Shown here piece by piece: positions 44,401 to 56,200 of a stretch of 64,000 bases of DNA. Below the pieces are notes generated by a model. That model made no database searches, was not told the origin of the DNA, and saw nothing but the letters and a program-made list of their open reading frames with translations. The translations under genes and the position numbers were made by a program. Source of the stretch: Mucilaginibacter sp. KACC 22063 (GTDB lineage: Bacteria > Bacteroidota > Bacteroidia > Sphingobacteriales > Sphingobacteriaceae). Location of the stretch: the NCBI RefSeq assembly GCF_028736115.1, contig NZ_CP117877.1:2170001-2234000 (forward strand), given 5' to 3'. Every line of letters begins with the position of its first letter. The stretch's first letter is position 1.

Positions 44401-47400
44401 GGTAAGTTCCGGCTGGTTTAAATAACCTCTTGCCACGCCTGCACCGCCCAGGTAAAGTTCACCGGTTACCCCAATAGGTACCGGGTTTTTATCGGGGTCC
44501 AGCACATATGACCGGATATTTTGAATAGCTTTTCCTATCTGCTCAACTTCGTTCGTATAAATACGTTTCCCGGTTGCGTAAATGCTTAGCTCAGTAGGCC
44601 CGTAGTAGTTAAAAAGGTCTGTTTTAGCCGACCAATTACTTGCCGTTTGCCTGTCGCAGGGTTCTCCGGCGTAAATCATCGTAGTAAGATCAGGATAATC
44701 AATCAGCGGCATCTGGCTTAGCAGCACGGGCGGCAGATAGGCAATATTGATTTTGTTTGAAATAAGATAGACGGATAGGACAGCACTATCTGTTCTGATG
44801 TTGTCTGCCAGTATATGAAGTTCTAACCCGTTTAATAAACCACAGAATATTTCAGATACAGAAACGTCGAAAACATAGGCGGTAAATGCAGTGACTCTTA
44901 TGCCTCCTTTTTTATGATAAACAGGGGATAGGGCATCGATAGTGTTTACTACAGAACGGTGTTCAACCATAACGCCTTTAGGCTTGCCTGTTGTGCCGGA
45001 AGTGTAGATCACATAGGCCAGATCGGTGGAAGAGTTGACAGGACCGAGGTTAGCAATATCATTTTCTGTATAGAAATGTTGGTCCAGGTCAATATATACA
45101 ATCATCTCTTCAGGCCGATACAGCTTTTTCCGTAGTTTTTTTTGCGACAGTATTAATGAGGATTGCGTATCTTCCAATAGGTAATTTATCCGCTCTTGAG
45201 GATAGCCCGGATCGATTGGTACATAAGCTGCGCCGGCTTTTAATACAGCTAAAATACTGATCACCATTTCCAGGCTCCGGTCAACAAATAAAGCAATAAA
45301 AGTATCAGCGTTAAGCAGGCGGCCATTTAATTGCTTGAGCCTGTCTCTAATTTCCCGGGCCAGTTGATTGCTCTTTTCGTTCAGTTCTATATAACTCAGT
45401 TTCTCACCATTGTAAACCAATGCCGTGTCATTATGGCTTAGCTTAACACGCGCCTCAAACAAAGCATGAAGGGTTTTATCCTGCGGATAGGGTTTGTCGG
45501 TTTGGTTCCATTTATAAACCAGCCGGTGGAAGGTTTCTGGTTTAATCAGGCTGAATTTATGGAAAGAAGCTTCAGGCGCTGAGATTAATTGCTCAAGCAA
45601 GTGGCCATAATAATCTGCCAGCCGTTCAATAGTGGTTGCGCCAAATAAAGCCGTTGCATAGCTGATGTGTCCGGTAAGCACAGTCCCGTCATCGTTGAGT
45701 GAGATAGACAGATCAAATTTTTCAACGTCATAAATATCATCAACTTCAATTTCTTTGAGACAGTTAAGTCGCTTCCCGGTTTTATGGTCGCCGCTGTTGG
45801 ATAACTCGAATAATACCTGGAAAACCGGATGGCGGGAAGCATCTCTGGTAACCCCCAGTTCACTCACCAATATTTCAAAAGGAAGGTCCTGGTGAAGCTG
45901 CGCCTGTATCTGCTCAGCGTGTACTTGTTTGATTAAAGCGGCAAAGCTTTCATTTTTTTGCAAAAGAGTGCGGTTGACCAGTACATTTACAAAAAAGCCT
46001 ATAACGTCTGCCGTCTGCCGCTGGTGCCTGTTCGCTACCGGGCTACCCGTGATGATGTCATCCTGCCCGGTATATTTGCTTAAAAGGATATGGATGCTAC
46101 TTAGCAAGGTTGTATGCATCGTAACACCATATTGCCGGCACAACAAACGCAGCTTTTCACTTATTTCCCTGTTAATTTCAAACGGAGTAATTGCACCTTT
46201 ATAATCAATCCGCTCTTGTCTGGGGTAATCTGTGGGTAAATTAAGCGTCTCGTAACCATATAGCTTTGTTTTCCAGTAAATGAGCTGGTTAGCTAATATC
46301 TCGCCCCGAAGGAATGATCTTTGCCAGGCGGCGTAGTCCTTGTATTGTATTTCAGGTAAAGGCAGGCAGAAAGCTTTATCCCTATTTAAATAAGCGTTAT
46401 AATACACGGCCAGCTCATGTTCAAATATTTCCTTCGACCAGCCATCAGTTGCTATATGATGTATGTTGATCAGCAATGCTCTTTTTTGTATCAAACCATT
46501 GTTGCCTATGATGTAAAACTTTACCCGGATGGGATATTCACTGCTTAAATCGAAAGGCATGTCAATGTCGGCCTTGAGCGATTGCTGGTAATCAACTTCA
46601 TTGGCTATCGTTACCATTTCAATAGGTAGGGGATCAGTATGCACCTGTTGAATAGCATCTTCATTGCTGTCATCCATAGTTATGGTACTTCTCAGCACCT
46701 CATGCCTGGCAATTACCTGTTCAATAGCGTACATTAATCCATCAATGTCGGCGTCCGCTGTCAGTTCAAATACTGATGGCAGATGATACGCATTAGTACC
46801 TTCTTCATATCGTTCAATGAACCATAACCGCTGTTGCGCAAATGATAGTATCCCTTCATTGGATTGAATAACCGGAATAATTACCGGCTCTATACCTGCT
46901 GAATGTGTCAGCAATAGTGAAATCGTTTTATACTTAAATATATCTGCAACTTTTATATCACGATCTAACAGCTTGCTCATTCGGTGCGATGCTTGTATCG
47001 CCAATATCGAATTGCCGCCGATTTTAAAAAAGTCGTCATTAAGGCCCACATCATGTGCTCCCAGTGTACGTTCCCATATTTTACATATCTCTTTTTCTAT
47101 TTCAGTAAAAGGAGCAACATATTCTTCCATATTGAGAGCAACAGGATCCGGAAGAGCCTTTTTATCGAGCTTTCCGTTAATTGTTAATAGAAATGATGGC
47201 ATTGTCACGAACACTGCCGGAACCATGTAGGCTGGAAGCTTTGCTGATAGCTCGTTTTGTAATACTGATGGACTGACAGCTTCTTGGGGTTTCTTACTTA
47301 CATAATAACAAACCAGGTATTTGCCAGCGTTATAATCTGTTGTTCTTTCCTTTACCAATACACAAGCCTGTTCAATTCCTTTAACTGTTATCACTGCTTG

Positions 47401-50247
47401 CTCAACCTCAGCCAGTTCTATACGGTAGCCGTTTACTTTTACCTGATCGTCATTACGGCCAATGTATTCCAGATTGCCGTCAGGCAGCCAGCGTACCATA
47501 TCGCCGGTTTTATATAAGCGTGTGTAGCCACTTGCTTTGTCTGCAGCAGTAGCGAATGGATTTAAAATAAAGCGTTCTGCAGTTAGCTCGGGCCGGTTCA
47601 AATAGCCCCTTGCCAGGCAAGCGCCGCCCAGGTAAAGTTCGCCGGACACACCAATTGGAACAGGCTTCCGATTGATGTCGAGCACGTAAGCTGTAATATT
47701 CCCGATTGATGGCTTGCTTAGTATATGGGAGTTGATACCAATAAGCGATGTGATGGTCGTTTCTGTAGGGCCATATTCATTAATAACCATCTCAATTGCC
47801 GCCTTATAGCGGTCGAATAATTTCCTGTGCAGAAGCTCAGCACCAAAAATAACCCGCTTCAGTTTTTTTAAGCCTTTGGGGTCAATAGTGTTTAAGAAAG
47901 ATGGGGTGGCATGCAGGTGCGTTATCCCGTTATTATTAATATAAGTTGTAAAGCAACCGGCATTTAACAATGTTTCTGTATCGATAATAAAAAGCGTCCC
48001 GCTTGATATCAACGATAACCACATTTGCTCAACTGAGGCATCAAAAATGTAGTTGGCAAACAGCAGAAATCGTTCCTGTGCAGCTATTTGATATTTATGC
48101 TGTAGATCAACTAACAAGTTCACTACCGACCGGTGTTCAACCATTACGCCTTTAGGTTTGCCTGTTGTACCGGAGGTGTATATTACATAAGCAAGATCGG
48201 TTGAAGTACTAATAGTGACGGGCTTAGATGTATCGTTTTCGTTATAAAAAGATTCATCGAGGTCGATATAGATAAGTCTTTCTTGCGGGAATTGTATCTT
48301 ATCTTTCAGCGTTTTTTGTGACAATACCAATGCAGCCTGCGTATCTTCCAACAGGTAGGCCGTTCTTTCTGGCGGATAACCAGGGTCAATCGGTACATAA
48401 GCTCCACCAGCTTTTAATACGGCAAGAATGCTTATCATCATTTCCAGGCCTCTGTCAACAAATAAAGCAATAAGCGTATCCGGACTAAGCGGCCTTTTAT
48501 TCAGATAATTGAATTTATTTCTTATTTCACAGGCCAGTTGGTTACTTTTTTCATTAAGTTCTTTGTTGCTCAGTTTTTCATTCTTGTAAACAATTGCAAT
48601 ATCAGCGGGCTTTGACTCTGCATGTGTTTCGAACAGGCTATGAAGGGTTTTATCTTTTGGGTATGGCTTTCCGGTCTTATTCCATTCATAAATCAGTTGG
48701 TGATATGCATCCGGTTTAAGCAGGCTAAATTTGCTGAACGGCATATCTGGTTTCCACACAAGTTGCTCAAGCAAGTGAATGTAATAATCAGCCATCCTTT
48801 CAATAGTGCTTCGTGTAAACAAAGCTGTCGTGTGGCTGAACTGTCCGGCAAGCCCGGTTTGGTCGTCATTCAGTGAGATTGATAGGTCGAACTTTTCAAC
48901 GTCATAAACGTCATCGATCTCCATCTCCTTAATATAATTAAGCTGTTCTTCCGGTTTGTTTGTATGATTTGTCACCTCGAACAATACCTGGAAAATAGGG
49001 TGACGTGAAGTATCTCTTGCTGCCGCCAGTTCATTCACCAGCATTTCAAAAGACATATGCTGGTGTAATTGCGCCTGCACCTGTTCGTCATGTACCTGTT
49101 TGATCAAACCAGCAAAGCTTTCATCATTTGATAGTAAGGTACGGTTGACCAGCACATTCACAAAAAAACCGATCACATCACTGGTTTGCCGCTCATTTCT
49201 GTTTGCGACGGGACTGCCGGTAACAATGTCATGCTGCCCTGTATATTTGGATAACAGTACGTGGATACTGCCAAGCAGTGCCGAATGTAGGGTAACGCCA
49301 TACAGGCGGCAAAGCGCCCGAAGCTGTTTGCTTGTTTCCGGGCCTATCTGGAACGACACAATTGCGCCTTTGTAATCAGGACGCTCCGGCCTGGGATGAT
49401 CTACAGGCAGGTTAAGAGGCTCGTAACCCGATAGCTTATTTTTCCAGTAGCGCAGCTGTTTGACTAACGTATCGCCGCTTAAATATGTACGTTGCCATGT
49501 TGCGTAATCCTTATATTGTATGGTTGGAGAAGGGAGACAAAAACCGGGATTGTTTTGAATATAAGCTTCATAATAAGCGGATAGCTCATTTTCAAATATA
49601 CTCTTCGACCAGCCATCGGTAGCAATATGATGTATATTGATGAGCAGAAATCGCTTCTGTCCGGCCTGTTCCAGCTGATAAAACTTTACCCGGATAGGGT
49701 ATTCATTACTTAAGTTGAATGGCTTCTCGATATCTGCCTTAAGAAGTTGTAGGTAAGCTGCTTCATCAGCTACCGTTACAGTTTCGATTGTTAATGGTTC
49801 GGCGTTTACTTTTTGGATTATATTTTCATCACTGTCGCCCATTAAAATTGTACTTCTTAATACCTCGTGTCGGGTAACGATCTGATTAATGGCATAAATC
49901 AGCCCATCAATAGCAGTTTTCTCAGCAAGCTCAAACACCGATGGTAAATGATATGCACTTGTACCTTCTTCATATCGCTCTATAAACCAAAGTCGTTGCT
50001 GCGCAAAAGATAATATTTCTTTATCTCCGTCGGATTTAAATATGGTGGTTCTTAGAAAGTCTTCTTTTGAGAAAATGCTGTTTAAATTAAGGCAGTTAAT
50101 GATTTCTGGCTTGGTTTGCTTTATCCGTTCTAAATATGTGCCGGGCTCTCCAATATGATCAGGTAGAAATATTTTAATGTTGTTACCTATAAGCCACAAA
50201 CACACACCATTTTGTTTAAGATCGTTGATCAGCTTAATGATGCTCAT
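38452..50247 (-). CDS. Hybrid NRPS/PKS: docking-C-A-T-C-A-T-KS-AT-KR-T-TE
   Basis: Terminal 3931-residue megasynthase. In order: TubC-like docking domain (1-55), condensation (70-500, H206-H207 in HHIATDGW), adenylation (510-1035), carrier (S1080), condensation (H1263), adenylation (1575-2090), carrier (S2139), ketosynthase (C2365 in NTACSTGL, with ECHGTA and NIGHAG), acyltransferase (S2825 in GHSIGEY; HAFHS indicates malonyl-CoA), ketoreductase (TGGLGALG, Y3489 in MDYTAAN), carrier (S3633) and thioesterase (S3760 in GWSLGG, with LDS and CQHD). It adds two amino acids and one malonate that is reduced to a hydroxyl, then releases the chain. There is no dehydratase or enoylreductase. Its ATG overlaps the upstream gene by 4 bp. 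Both condensation domains look like the L-donor type. Amino-acid choices are not assigned. Confidence 0.95.
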   Translation of the reverse strand: MSIIKLINDLKQNGVCLWLIGNNIKIFLPDHIGEPGTYLERIKQTKPEIINCLNLNSIFSKEDFLRTTIFKSDGDKEILSFAQQRLWFIERYEEGTSAYHLPSVFELAEKTAIDGLIYAINQIVTRHEVLRSTILMGDSDENIIQKVNAEPLTIETVTVADEAAYLQLLKADIEKPFNLSNEYPIRVKFYQLEQAGQKRFLLINIHHIATDGWSKSIFENELSAYYEAYIQNNPGFCLPSPTIQYKDYATWQRTYLSGDTLVKQLRYWKNKLSGYEPLNLPVDHPRPERPDYKGAIVSFQIGPETSKQLRALCRLYGVTLHSALLGSIHVLLSKYTGQHDIVTGSPVANRNERQTSDVIGFFVNVLVNRTLLSNDESFAGLIKQVHDEQVQAQLHQHMSFEMLVNELAAARDTSRHPIFQVLFEVTNHTNKPEEQLNYIKEMEIDDVYDVEKFDLSISLNDDQTGLAGQFSHTTALFTRSTIERMADYYIHLLEQLVWKPDMPFSKFSLLKPDAYHQLIYEWNKTGKPYPKDKTLHSLFETHAESKPADIAIVYKNEKLSNKELNEKSNQLACEIRNKFNYLNKRPLSPDTLIALFVDRGLEMMISILAVLKAGGAYVPIDPGYPPERTAYLLEDTQAALVLSQKTLKDKIQFPQERLIYIDLDESFYNENDTSKPVTISTSTDLAYVIYTSGTTGKPKGVMVEHRSVVNLLVDLQHKYQIAAQERFLLFANYIFDASVEQMWLSLISSGTLFIIDTETLLNAGCFTTYINNNGITHLHATPSFLNTIDPKGLKKLKRVIFGAELLHRKLFDRYKAAIEMVINEYGPTETTITSLIGINSHILSKPSIGNITAYVLDINRKPVPIGVSGELYLGGACLARGYLNRPELTAERFILNPFATAADKASGYTRLYKTGDMVRWLPDGNLEYIGRNDDQVKVNGYRIELAEVEQAVITVKGIEQACVLVKERTTDYNAGKYLVCYYVSKKPQEAVSPSVLQNELSAKLPAYMVPAVFVTMPSFLLTINGKLDKKALPDPVALNMEEYVAPFTEIEKEICKIWERTLGAHDVGLNDDFFKIGGNSILAIQASHRMSKLLDRDIKVADIFKYKTISLLLTHSAGIEPVIIPVIQSNEGILSFAQQRLWFIERYEEGTNAYHLPSVFELTADADIDGLMYAIEQVIARHEVLRSTITMDDSNEDAIQQVHTDPLPIEMVTIANEVDYQQSLKADIDMPFDLSSEYPIRVKFYIIGNNGLIQKRALLINIHHIATDGWSKEIFEHELAVYYNAYLNRDKAFCLPLPEIQYKDYAAWQRSFLRGEILANQLIYWKTKLYGYETLNLPTDYPRQERIDYKGAITPFEINREISEKLRLLCRQYGVTMHTTLLSSIHILLSKYTGQDDIITGSPVANRHQRQTADVIGFFVNVLVNRTLLQKNESFAALIKQVHAEQIQAQLHQDLPFEILVSELGVTRDASRHPVFQVLFELSNSGDHKTGKRLNCLKEIEVDDIYDVEKFDLSISLNDDGTVLTGHISYATALFGATTIERLADYYGHLLEQLISAPEASFHKFSLIKPETFHRLVYKWNQTDKPYPQDKTLHALFEARVKLSHNDTALVYNGEKLSYIELNEKSNQLAREIRDRLKQLNGRLLNADTFIALFVDRSLEMVISILAVLKAGAAYVPIDPGYPQERINYLLEDTQSSLILSQKKLRKKLYRPEEMIVYIDLDQHFYTENDIANLGPVNSSTDLAYVIYTSGTTGKPKGVMVEHRSVVNTIDALSPVYHKKGGIRVTAFTAYVFDVSVSEIFCGLLNGLELHILADNIRTDSAVLSVYLISNKINIAYLPPVLLSQMPLIDYPDLTTMIYAGEPCDRQTASNWSAKTDLFNYYGPTELSIYATGKRIYTNEVEQIGKAIQNIRSYVLDPDKNPVPIGVTGELYLGGAGVARGYLNQPELTAERFIPNPFATEEDKIKGNTRLYKTGDLVRMLPDGNLKYIGRNDEQVKINGYRIELTEIEYAVKAINEIEQACVLVKERNIDGIITKYLVCYYISEKEVSRVVIQNKLMELLPSYMVPAMFMRVEVFPLTVNGKLDKKSFPDPEFEASTAYVKPETILEIELCRAYGKVLGLPGEQISCYQNFFEIGGNSILSIRLKQELNKLEEFKHITIADLFKFNSINKLVLSLRKDNDPGYKLQNNTVAIKKHEIAIIGMSGSFSGAKNIPELWKLIKDQREGISFHTREECKKSGVEPHVLDDPGFISVSSPIEGIEYFDPQFWGMSAREARQLDPQYRKFMEHCWYALEAAGYVKQRGEHNIGVFAGSSDSDYLSTHILNGNPDVNAWEAINSNSKDALATKTAYFLNLSGPALSINTACSTGLVSVVEACKNLQLGTCNMALAGGVSLTMPDEKIGYIYEEGLILSRDGHCKTFDKEASGTTLGAGVGAVLLKRMEDAINDNDHIIAVIKGYATNNDGARKTGYTAPSVMGQSECIINAQRMAGIAADEIDFVECHGTATNLGDPIEIQALYGAFEFNRNREHKVKNHRTWLGAVKANIGHAGSAAGIAGLVKVCAMLENNTIPGQVNFSEPNPELHLERGNFNITTENLPWLPQLHRQRLAGISSFGIGGTNAHVVVGDYLNQNKTEILVAEPVQPGKNYIIPLSAKNAASLNQFKQALYKWLINAKANNVVYNIRDIAYTLQERKEHFDCRIAVCANNTGQLIDELKTIDHPKQIITESNNKLVFMFPGQGSQYPNMAKDLYDHEPDFKKIVDDCIKIANRYIDIDLYEIMFPASTSNQTAIDETRWTQPALFIIEYALARYLNHNGIYADTYIGHSIGEYVAATLCGVFSLEDAIRITVLRGRLMQSMPRGSMLAVNSRHDIIAPLAKAYRCEIACINSPDDIVISGNETDIELLKENLDHSSVPAMLLNVSHAFHSRLMDAAIDEFKEHIKGIKLNTPKKQFISNLTGNIADAEVATAQYWCNQLRQTVQFNKGAETLCRKYNYRVNFIEIGAGKSLGYFIKKLVNEGGHKFIKALQLLPSAKESISKVYHVKTKEDLIAKLWEYAIIQKPNDVTTFKNALFLNDMPLYQFDMQKCWIEKTALVNTRKFNAIDNIFYKRSWQRNDLNNITENIENLRNKNILVLINETSENHPKTDILLEILKKHCRKLSFAFHRQANNISPGSDIDFCSSAHIGALLNKVVLEDAIDILVYISRTTNPDDPCLDILALKNIFHWCESTGNKIPKVVSASFDNFEVTGIEQLQPRPSVIYGVTKSLPAEYFAFGVRAYHIDLSSQDNNYEQTFLPLLEEEVTTDLIVARGNYIWIPTYQQDTSFSKNAANNTLSNHPVFMVTGGLGALGFTYAKQVAKNVNSSILILLGRTSEADLSNEARLRLSELKETDNVVIYAAIDISNKKCLDNLHKILNYNNISHIDVILHAAGVAAKGVLRDKTYEDVAAVVNPKITGIENLTRLSGTVSIGQLICCSSVSSIFPSIGNMDYTAANLYMDELCHRNYPNIQRLLSINLNRISDIGMSAEFLKNAAIKDKSSDSITSSEFSDILQKLLNSSKTKSIVLSRYDVNDEHISYFNSSTDEPINNPTEDAISISETDYTEQHYKAAQIICSALGIYKISIHDDFFDLGGNSILAVWVSQRLSEVLKWNFKVADIFRLKTIDMLVSFQHPAPELIKPYNIRYNTDLEDIFFIHPGFGGAEVYQNLAEQLSQKYNCIGIDNYNIWNEEKIDSLTKIAVHYLAAIKKKYPLKDNVNLLGWSLGGLISLEIAATLEKEGYKDIKVTLLDSFIHDDQMLGFLNKEDYERIKLSEKDLMLKKYDKGYVDKVFSAYYAELAIARKSLSRKLVHTDVVLFKATQVITYNDVKDAVYKNEYIKKLDANNIETVADKVRVFNLDCQHDNILDVGGEMISKYLLSAQTSYDALLNKPYPL

Positions 50248-53200
50248 ATCTCAAACTCCTTTCCGGTTATTTCATCATGAATTATTTCGTTGACCGGAGA
50301 GCTTAATATCTGTTCAGGAGTTTTATACCTGAAGATATCGCCTACCTTCAATTCGTATCCAAGTAACTTACTCATCCGGTGCGCTGCCTGTATGGCCAGG
50401 ATAGAATTGCCGCCTATTCTGAAAAAATCATCCTGAATACCTACGCGCTCTGCACCCAGTACTTCCTGCCAAATCCTGCAAATTCCGGCTTCCAGTTCAG
50501 TAGTCGGTAATATAAATTGTGAATTCAGCGTATTGAAGTCAGGTTCGGGCAAGCTTTGCTTGTCTAATTTACCGTTGGGTGTTAGCGGCATATGCGTCAT
50601 TTCCACAAACATGTCAGGAACCATATAAGCGGGTAGGAGCTGTCTGAGATATTTGCCGAGGACGTTTTCGTTGAGACTGTGATTATCACTGTGCGGCACA
50701 TAGTATGCCACAAGATATTTTGTAATGCTGTTGCCTGTTTTTCTTTCTTTTGCCAAAACACAGCTTTGCTTCAGGCCGTCTGCCTGTGCTAAAACCTGCT
50801 CTATTTCTCCTAATTCTACGCGGTGGCCTCTGATTTTTACCTGGTCGTCATTACGGCCAACGTACTCCAGGTTGCCGTCAGATAGCCACCGCACCAAATC
50901 GCCGGTTTTATATAGTTTGTTATACCCAAGTTCCCGGTCTCGTTTAGTGGCAAACGGATTGTCAATAAAGCGTTCATCAGTAAGAGCATGCCGGTTCAAA
51001 TAACCGAGCGCCAAACTAATTCCACCTATGAACAATTCACCGATGACACCTATGGGCACAGGTATATCGCCCTGCCCGAGGACATAATGGCGGCTGTTGG
51101 GGAATAGCTTTCCGATGGTGGCGAAATCATTTTCATTTTTAGGTTCATATACCGTTATTTCTCCGGTTTCAGTGGGTCCGTAATAGTTAAGTATCCGGAT
51201 GTTTTTATTTACACGGGTAATTATTTTAGGAGTAATGGCCTCTCCGCTAAAATATACTTTGATGATGTTGCTTGCATTAATAGCATCGGCCAGCAATTCG
51301 TATTGAGATGGAACCAGATGAAGCGAAGTAACACCGGATATCTCTAACAAGTTGTTCAATTCTGCCAGGTCAAAAACCTCTTTAGTAACCTGTAATTTTG
51401 CGCCAGCGCACAGGTGTGTGAATATGTCGGTAATGGATACGTCGAAAACATAATTTGTTTTGAACAAATAATGATCCTCCGCATCGATACCGGAGCGTTC
51501 GATCATATACAGAATCCGATTAGTGAGCGAAGCATGCGTAAGCATTACGCCTTTAGGTTTGCCGGTAGTGCCCGAAGTATAAATTACACAAGCAAGGTCT
51601 TGCGGCCCGTTAAAGGCGGGGAGGTTGGTCTTTAATCCGGTGAGGTATAAGCTTTCAGCCAGATCAGCAAAAATAAACGACCGGGCAGAAAAATCCATTT
51701 GCCCAGCCAGGAGTCTGTTACTTATAACCAGCTTAATATTGCCATCATTTAATATATATTCAACCCTCTCGCGCGGATAATTTATTTCGATAGGTACGTA
51801 TGCTCCGCCAGCTTTCAACACCGCAAGGATGGCTATCACCATTTCGGGTCCCCTGTCAAGATAGAGTGCCACCAATATATCCCGGGTTAATTCCCTCCCT
51901 ACATCCTGTAGGTATTGTGCCCTTATGTAAAGGGCCAGTTGGTTGCTTTTATTGTTTAGCTCTTCATAAGTCAACTGTTGCCCGGTATATATAAGCGCAA
52001 TACTATCAGGTGTTTTATAAGCTTGATCTTCAAATAATTGCACTACTGTTTTTAAAGGGTATTGCCGATCTGTAACATTCCAGCCGTTTATAATCTTATC
52101 GTATTCATCAGTGTCAGGTAATGATATTTTTTTATGCGCTTTGCCGGGGTTATCCATTATCTGCCGGATAATCCGATTTATGGTGTTCAACAAATACTTT
52201 GCCCTGCTTTCAGTTAAATAAGCTGCATCATAAACCAGTCGTATCACCAACGCACCCTGTTGCTCAAAAACAATCAGGCCTAACGGATAGTCTAATTTAT
52301 CGGCCATATCCCATGCCGTGGCTGTTATTGAGGAGCTGTTTTCTACAGGTTCGAGGTAATTTTCATAAACGAACAATGTTTGAAACAGCCGCTCGCCGTT
52401 TTTTTGAATTTTGGCGAGGTCGGCAAAGCTATGGGTGTTCAACTCCATTATTTTTTGCTGAACGTGCTGCAATTGCTCCCTTATATTCAGGTCATTTTCC
52501 CAATCTATAACTAAGGGCAAGGTATTGATATATAAGCCTACGCTATCTTCAATGCCTTCAATCGGCAAGTCACGTCCAGATACTGTAGTTCCTGCAATAC
52601 TTACCTGTGCAGAACTATAAACCTGTAATAATTTATGCCATGCAAATTGCAAAAGCACGTTAATGGTTATACCTTCCTGTTGACTGAAGGATTTAAGATC
52701 AGCATGCTTTTCGCTGTTGATTATGTGGTTTTGTACGGCCTGGCTCTCTACGCGCCTGTAATTTTCAGTGTGGAGCGGCTTACTTAATAACGAATTGATA
52801 TTATTGGCTGGTTTAGGTGCCGCGAAAGCATCGTCCCAGTATTTCTGTACAGTGTTTTTATGTACGGCAATATATTCCCTGGCGGCAATGTAAGCAGTAT
52901 CTTCTTTTACCTCAATAATTTTATTTCCGGTAAGCGCCTGGTAATATCTATGCAGGCTGGCCAGCAATATTGACTCGCTCCAACCATCGGTTATGGCATG
53001 ATGCTCGGTTTTAATTATGGTGAAATGATCCTCAGCTTGTTTAATAATGGTTAGCCTTAAGAGACCAGGAACGGTAAGATCAAAACCGGTTTTCAGGTCT
53101 TCAGACTGAAAGACAGCTATTGCTTGGTGTTTTCCCTCCTGAGTGGTCAGTTGGCTTAGGTCGTGTAGTCGATAATTCAGCTTACCATTACTGTAAATAA

Positions 53201-56200
53201 CCTGTACAACTTCCTCTTCCCAGTTAAAAGCAGTTCGCAAAATAGGATACTGGGCTATGCAATATGCCCATGCTTGTAAGTATTTTTCGATGTCGATAGG
53301 TTGATGATAATCAAATATGGCCTGCATACGGTAGGTGTCGTCACCCGGCTGATTCAAAGCATGATAAATAAACCCCTGCTGTAGACTGGAAGCAGGATAG
53401 ATAAATGCTATTTGATTTTGATCATGCCGGGCATCGTCTGCCAGTCTGTCTAACAAAGACTGACTGATTTTTACGGCCCTAAAATCGCTTGGAGTAAAGT
53501 TGTTTTGCAACGCGTTTGTGCAATGGGATATAATTAGTTTTAAATGGTACTCAAAGCTATCGGTTAATAGTTTTGTCACAGCTGCGCCTAAACGCGTTTC
53601 TATAATAAACTTTAATCTACCTGCGTTAACCATTCCGTCGACGGATATCAGGTTATTTTCATTGTTTTCAGGATGAACATTATCGCCACTATTATCATCA
53701 ATTATTTTCCAGTCACTGGCTGGGCCATCAAATTGTCCCAGGTAGTTAAAGCTGGTGCGCGGCAGGTGACTTTGAGTAAAAGAGGTTTGTTCACATGTTG
53801 CCAATGCTCCGAAACCTATGCCTTTGTTAGGGACCTTGCGCAGGCTTTCTTTAATAAGTTGTATGCTTTCTTTCAGGGATCCTTTCAGCTCGATCTTAAC
53901 GGGGAACATGGTGGTAAACCAACCCACTGTACGGCTCAGATCTATGGAAGGATCAATCTCTTCCCTTCCATGCCCCTCCAGCGTTATTATCTGGGTATCT
54001 GAATGATTAATGTCTTTAAGCGCATAGGCCAAAGCAGTCAGCAGCAGGTCGTTGATTTCAGTATGGTAGGCGGCCGGTGCGTTCTGCAACAGAGAACTAG
54101 TTAATGCCTCACTTAATTCAAAGCGGCTAACGGTTGGTTTAAACAGAGGCTCCTGCTGATAAGCAGGCATGCCCTTAAGTTGGTTTTGCCAAAAGGCAGG
54201 TTCATCCGGGTGCTGCAAGGCATATTTTTTAACACAGGTTACCCATTGCCTGTAGCTGCTGCTTTTTGGCGGCAATGGTACCCCTTGATAAAGCGCTTTA
54301 AGATCATCCGCTACTATCCGCCAGCTCACACTGTCGATGACCATGTGGTGTGCCGCCATAAATATGCGGGCGCTGCCATCACTGTAACCATGCAGGTAAC
54401 CGAACTGGAATAAGGGTCCATGCTCCAGATCGAAGTTACTTTGCCAGTCAGTCAATGTCTGCTGTATTCCGGCAGCAGTGAGAGTGCTTACATTCAGCGT
54501 TTTTAAAACAGGTACATCAATTCTTTGCTGATAACGCTGCCTCCACTGAAGTTGGTTTGATAGCCTGCTATAAGCAATCCTGAATACATCGTGGCGGTCA
54601 ATCAGCTCATGAATGATACTTTGCAAACGATAAGTATGCAGTTCTGGCACTTTTATTAAAAAGCTTTGGTTCCAATGTCCCGGTTTGGTTATTGATTCTC
54701 CAACATGCGACAGGAACCATTGCTGGATGGGCAGGAAGTCCAACTCGCCGGTCAAAATTCCCTGTTCGGCATCAATAATGGTTTCTGAGGAGTTGATCTG
54801 GAGATGAGCAGCCAGCTCAGCAATGGTTTTATGCTCGAAAATATCTTTCACCTTGCAAGGATACCCGGCCTGCCTGATGCGGCCGGCTACCTGTATACTT
54901 AAAATAGAATCGCCGCCCAGCCTGAAAAAGTTATCAGTGATGCTGATGTTGTCCATACCGAATAGCAGCTCCCATATTTTGCATATTTCCTTTTCTGTTT
55001 CGGTAACAGGCGCCACACGTTCTGTTTCAGCAAGGTTAAAATCAGGGTCAGGCAGGGCGCGTTTATCCAGCTTGCCGTTAACCGTTAACGGGAACGACTC
55101 CATCGCTACGTATGTTGCCGGAACCATATAAGATGGAAGAACTTTTGACAGCTTGTTTTGCAGGGCAGATGAGTTTATATCGGCCTTGCCACTATTTACT
55201 ACATAATAACATACCAGGTATTTGGCCGTTACTGCATCAGTAATCTTCTCACGGGCTAACACACAAGCTTGTTCTATTCCTTCAATAGCTAAAACTGCCC
55301 GTGTTATTTCGGCAGGCTCAATACGGTACCCATTTATTTTTACCTGGTCATCGTTACGGCCAATGTATTGCAGGTTACCGTCAGGCAGCCAGCGTACCAT
55401 ATCGCCAGTTTTATATAATCGATTGTAACCACTTTCTTTATCCGCATCAGTAGCAAATGGATTTAAAATGAAGCGTTCTGCAGTAAGTCCGGGCTGGTTC
55501 AAATACCCTCTTGCCACGCCAATGCCGCCCAGGTAAAGTTCCCCTGTAACTCCAACCGGAACCACATTTTGGTGGGTATCTAAAACATAAGCCCGCGTAT
55601 TATCAATAGGTTTGCCAATATGTACCGGGTCTTGACTGTTTATTTCTGTAAGGGTTGATACTATCGTCGCTTCTGTAGGTCCATAAGTGTTATATATCTT
55701 GGCGCTGGATGTAATTTGTTGATACGGCTCCCCGCCTAAAATAATATATTTCAGATGTGCCGACTGGCTAAGGCTAATCGCTTTCAGGTAGCTCGGCGTT
55801 GTATTTACAACTGTTATCAATTCTTTCTTCAGGTAATTGCGGATGAAATCATTATCTAACAACGAGCTGGGGTCAACAATGTGCAGTGTGCCACCGCTTA
55901 GCAGCGACATGTAAATACATTCTGCGGCGGCATCAAAAATGATCCCTGCGGTTAAGAGTGATTGATCAGAGGGCGTTAAAGGTATGGCCCTTAATTGTGA
56001 TAAAATTTCATTTGTAACAGACCGATGCTCTACCATAACCCCCTTAGGCTTGCCGGTTGTACCCGATGTATAGATAACATAAGCAAGGTCTGCCGATGTG
56101 CAATTTTGTATAAGATTATTGATGTTGTTTTTTTTATAAAACGGCTCGTCCGGGTCAATGAAGATTATTCTGCCTTCTGGAAATATCAATTTTCCCTGCT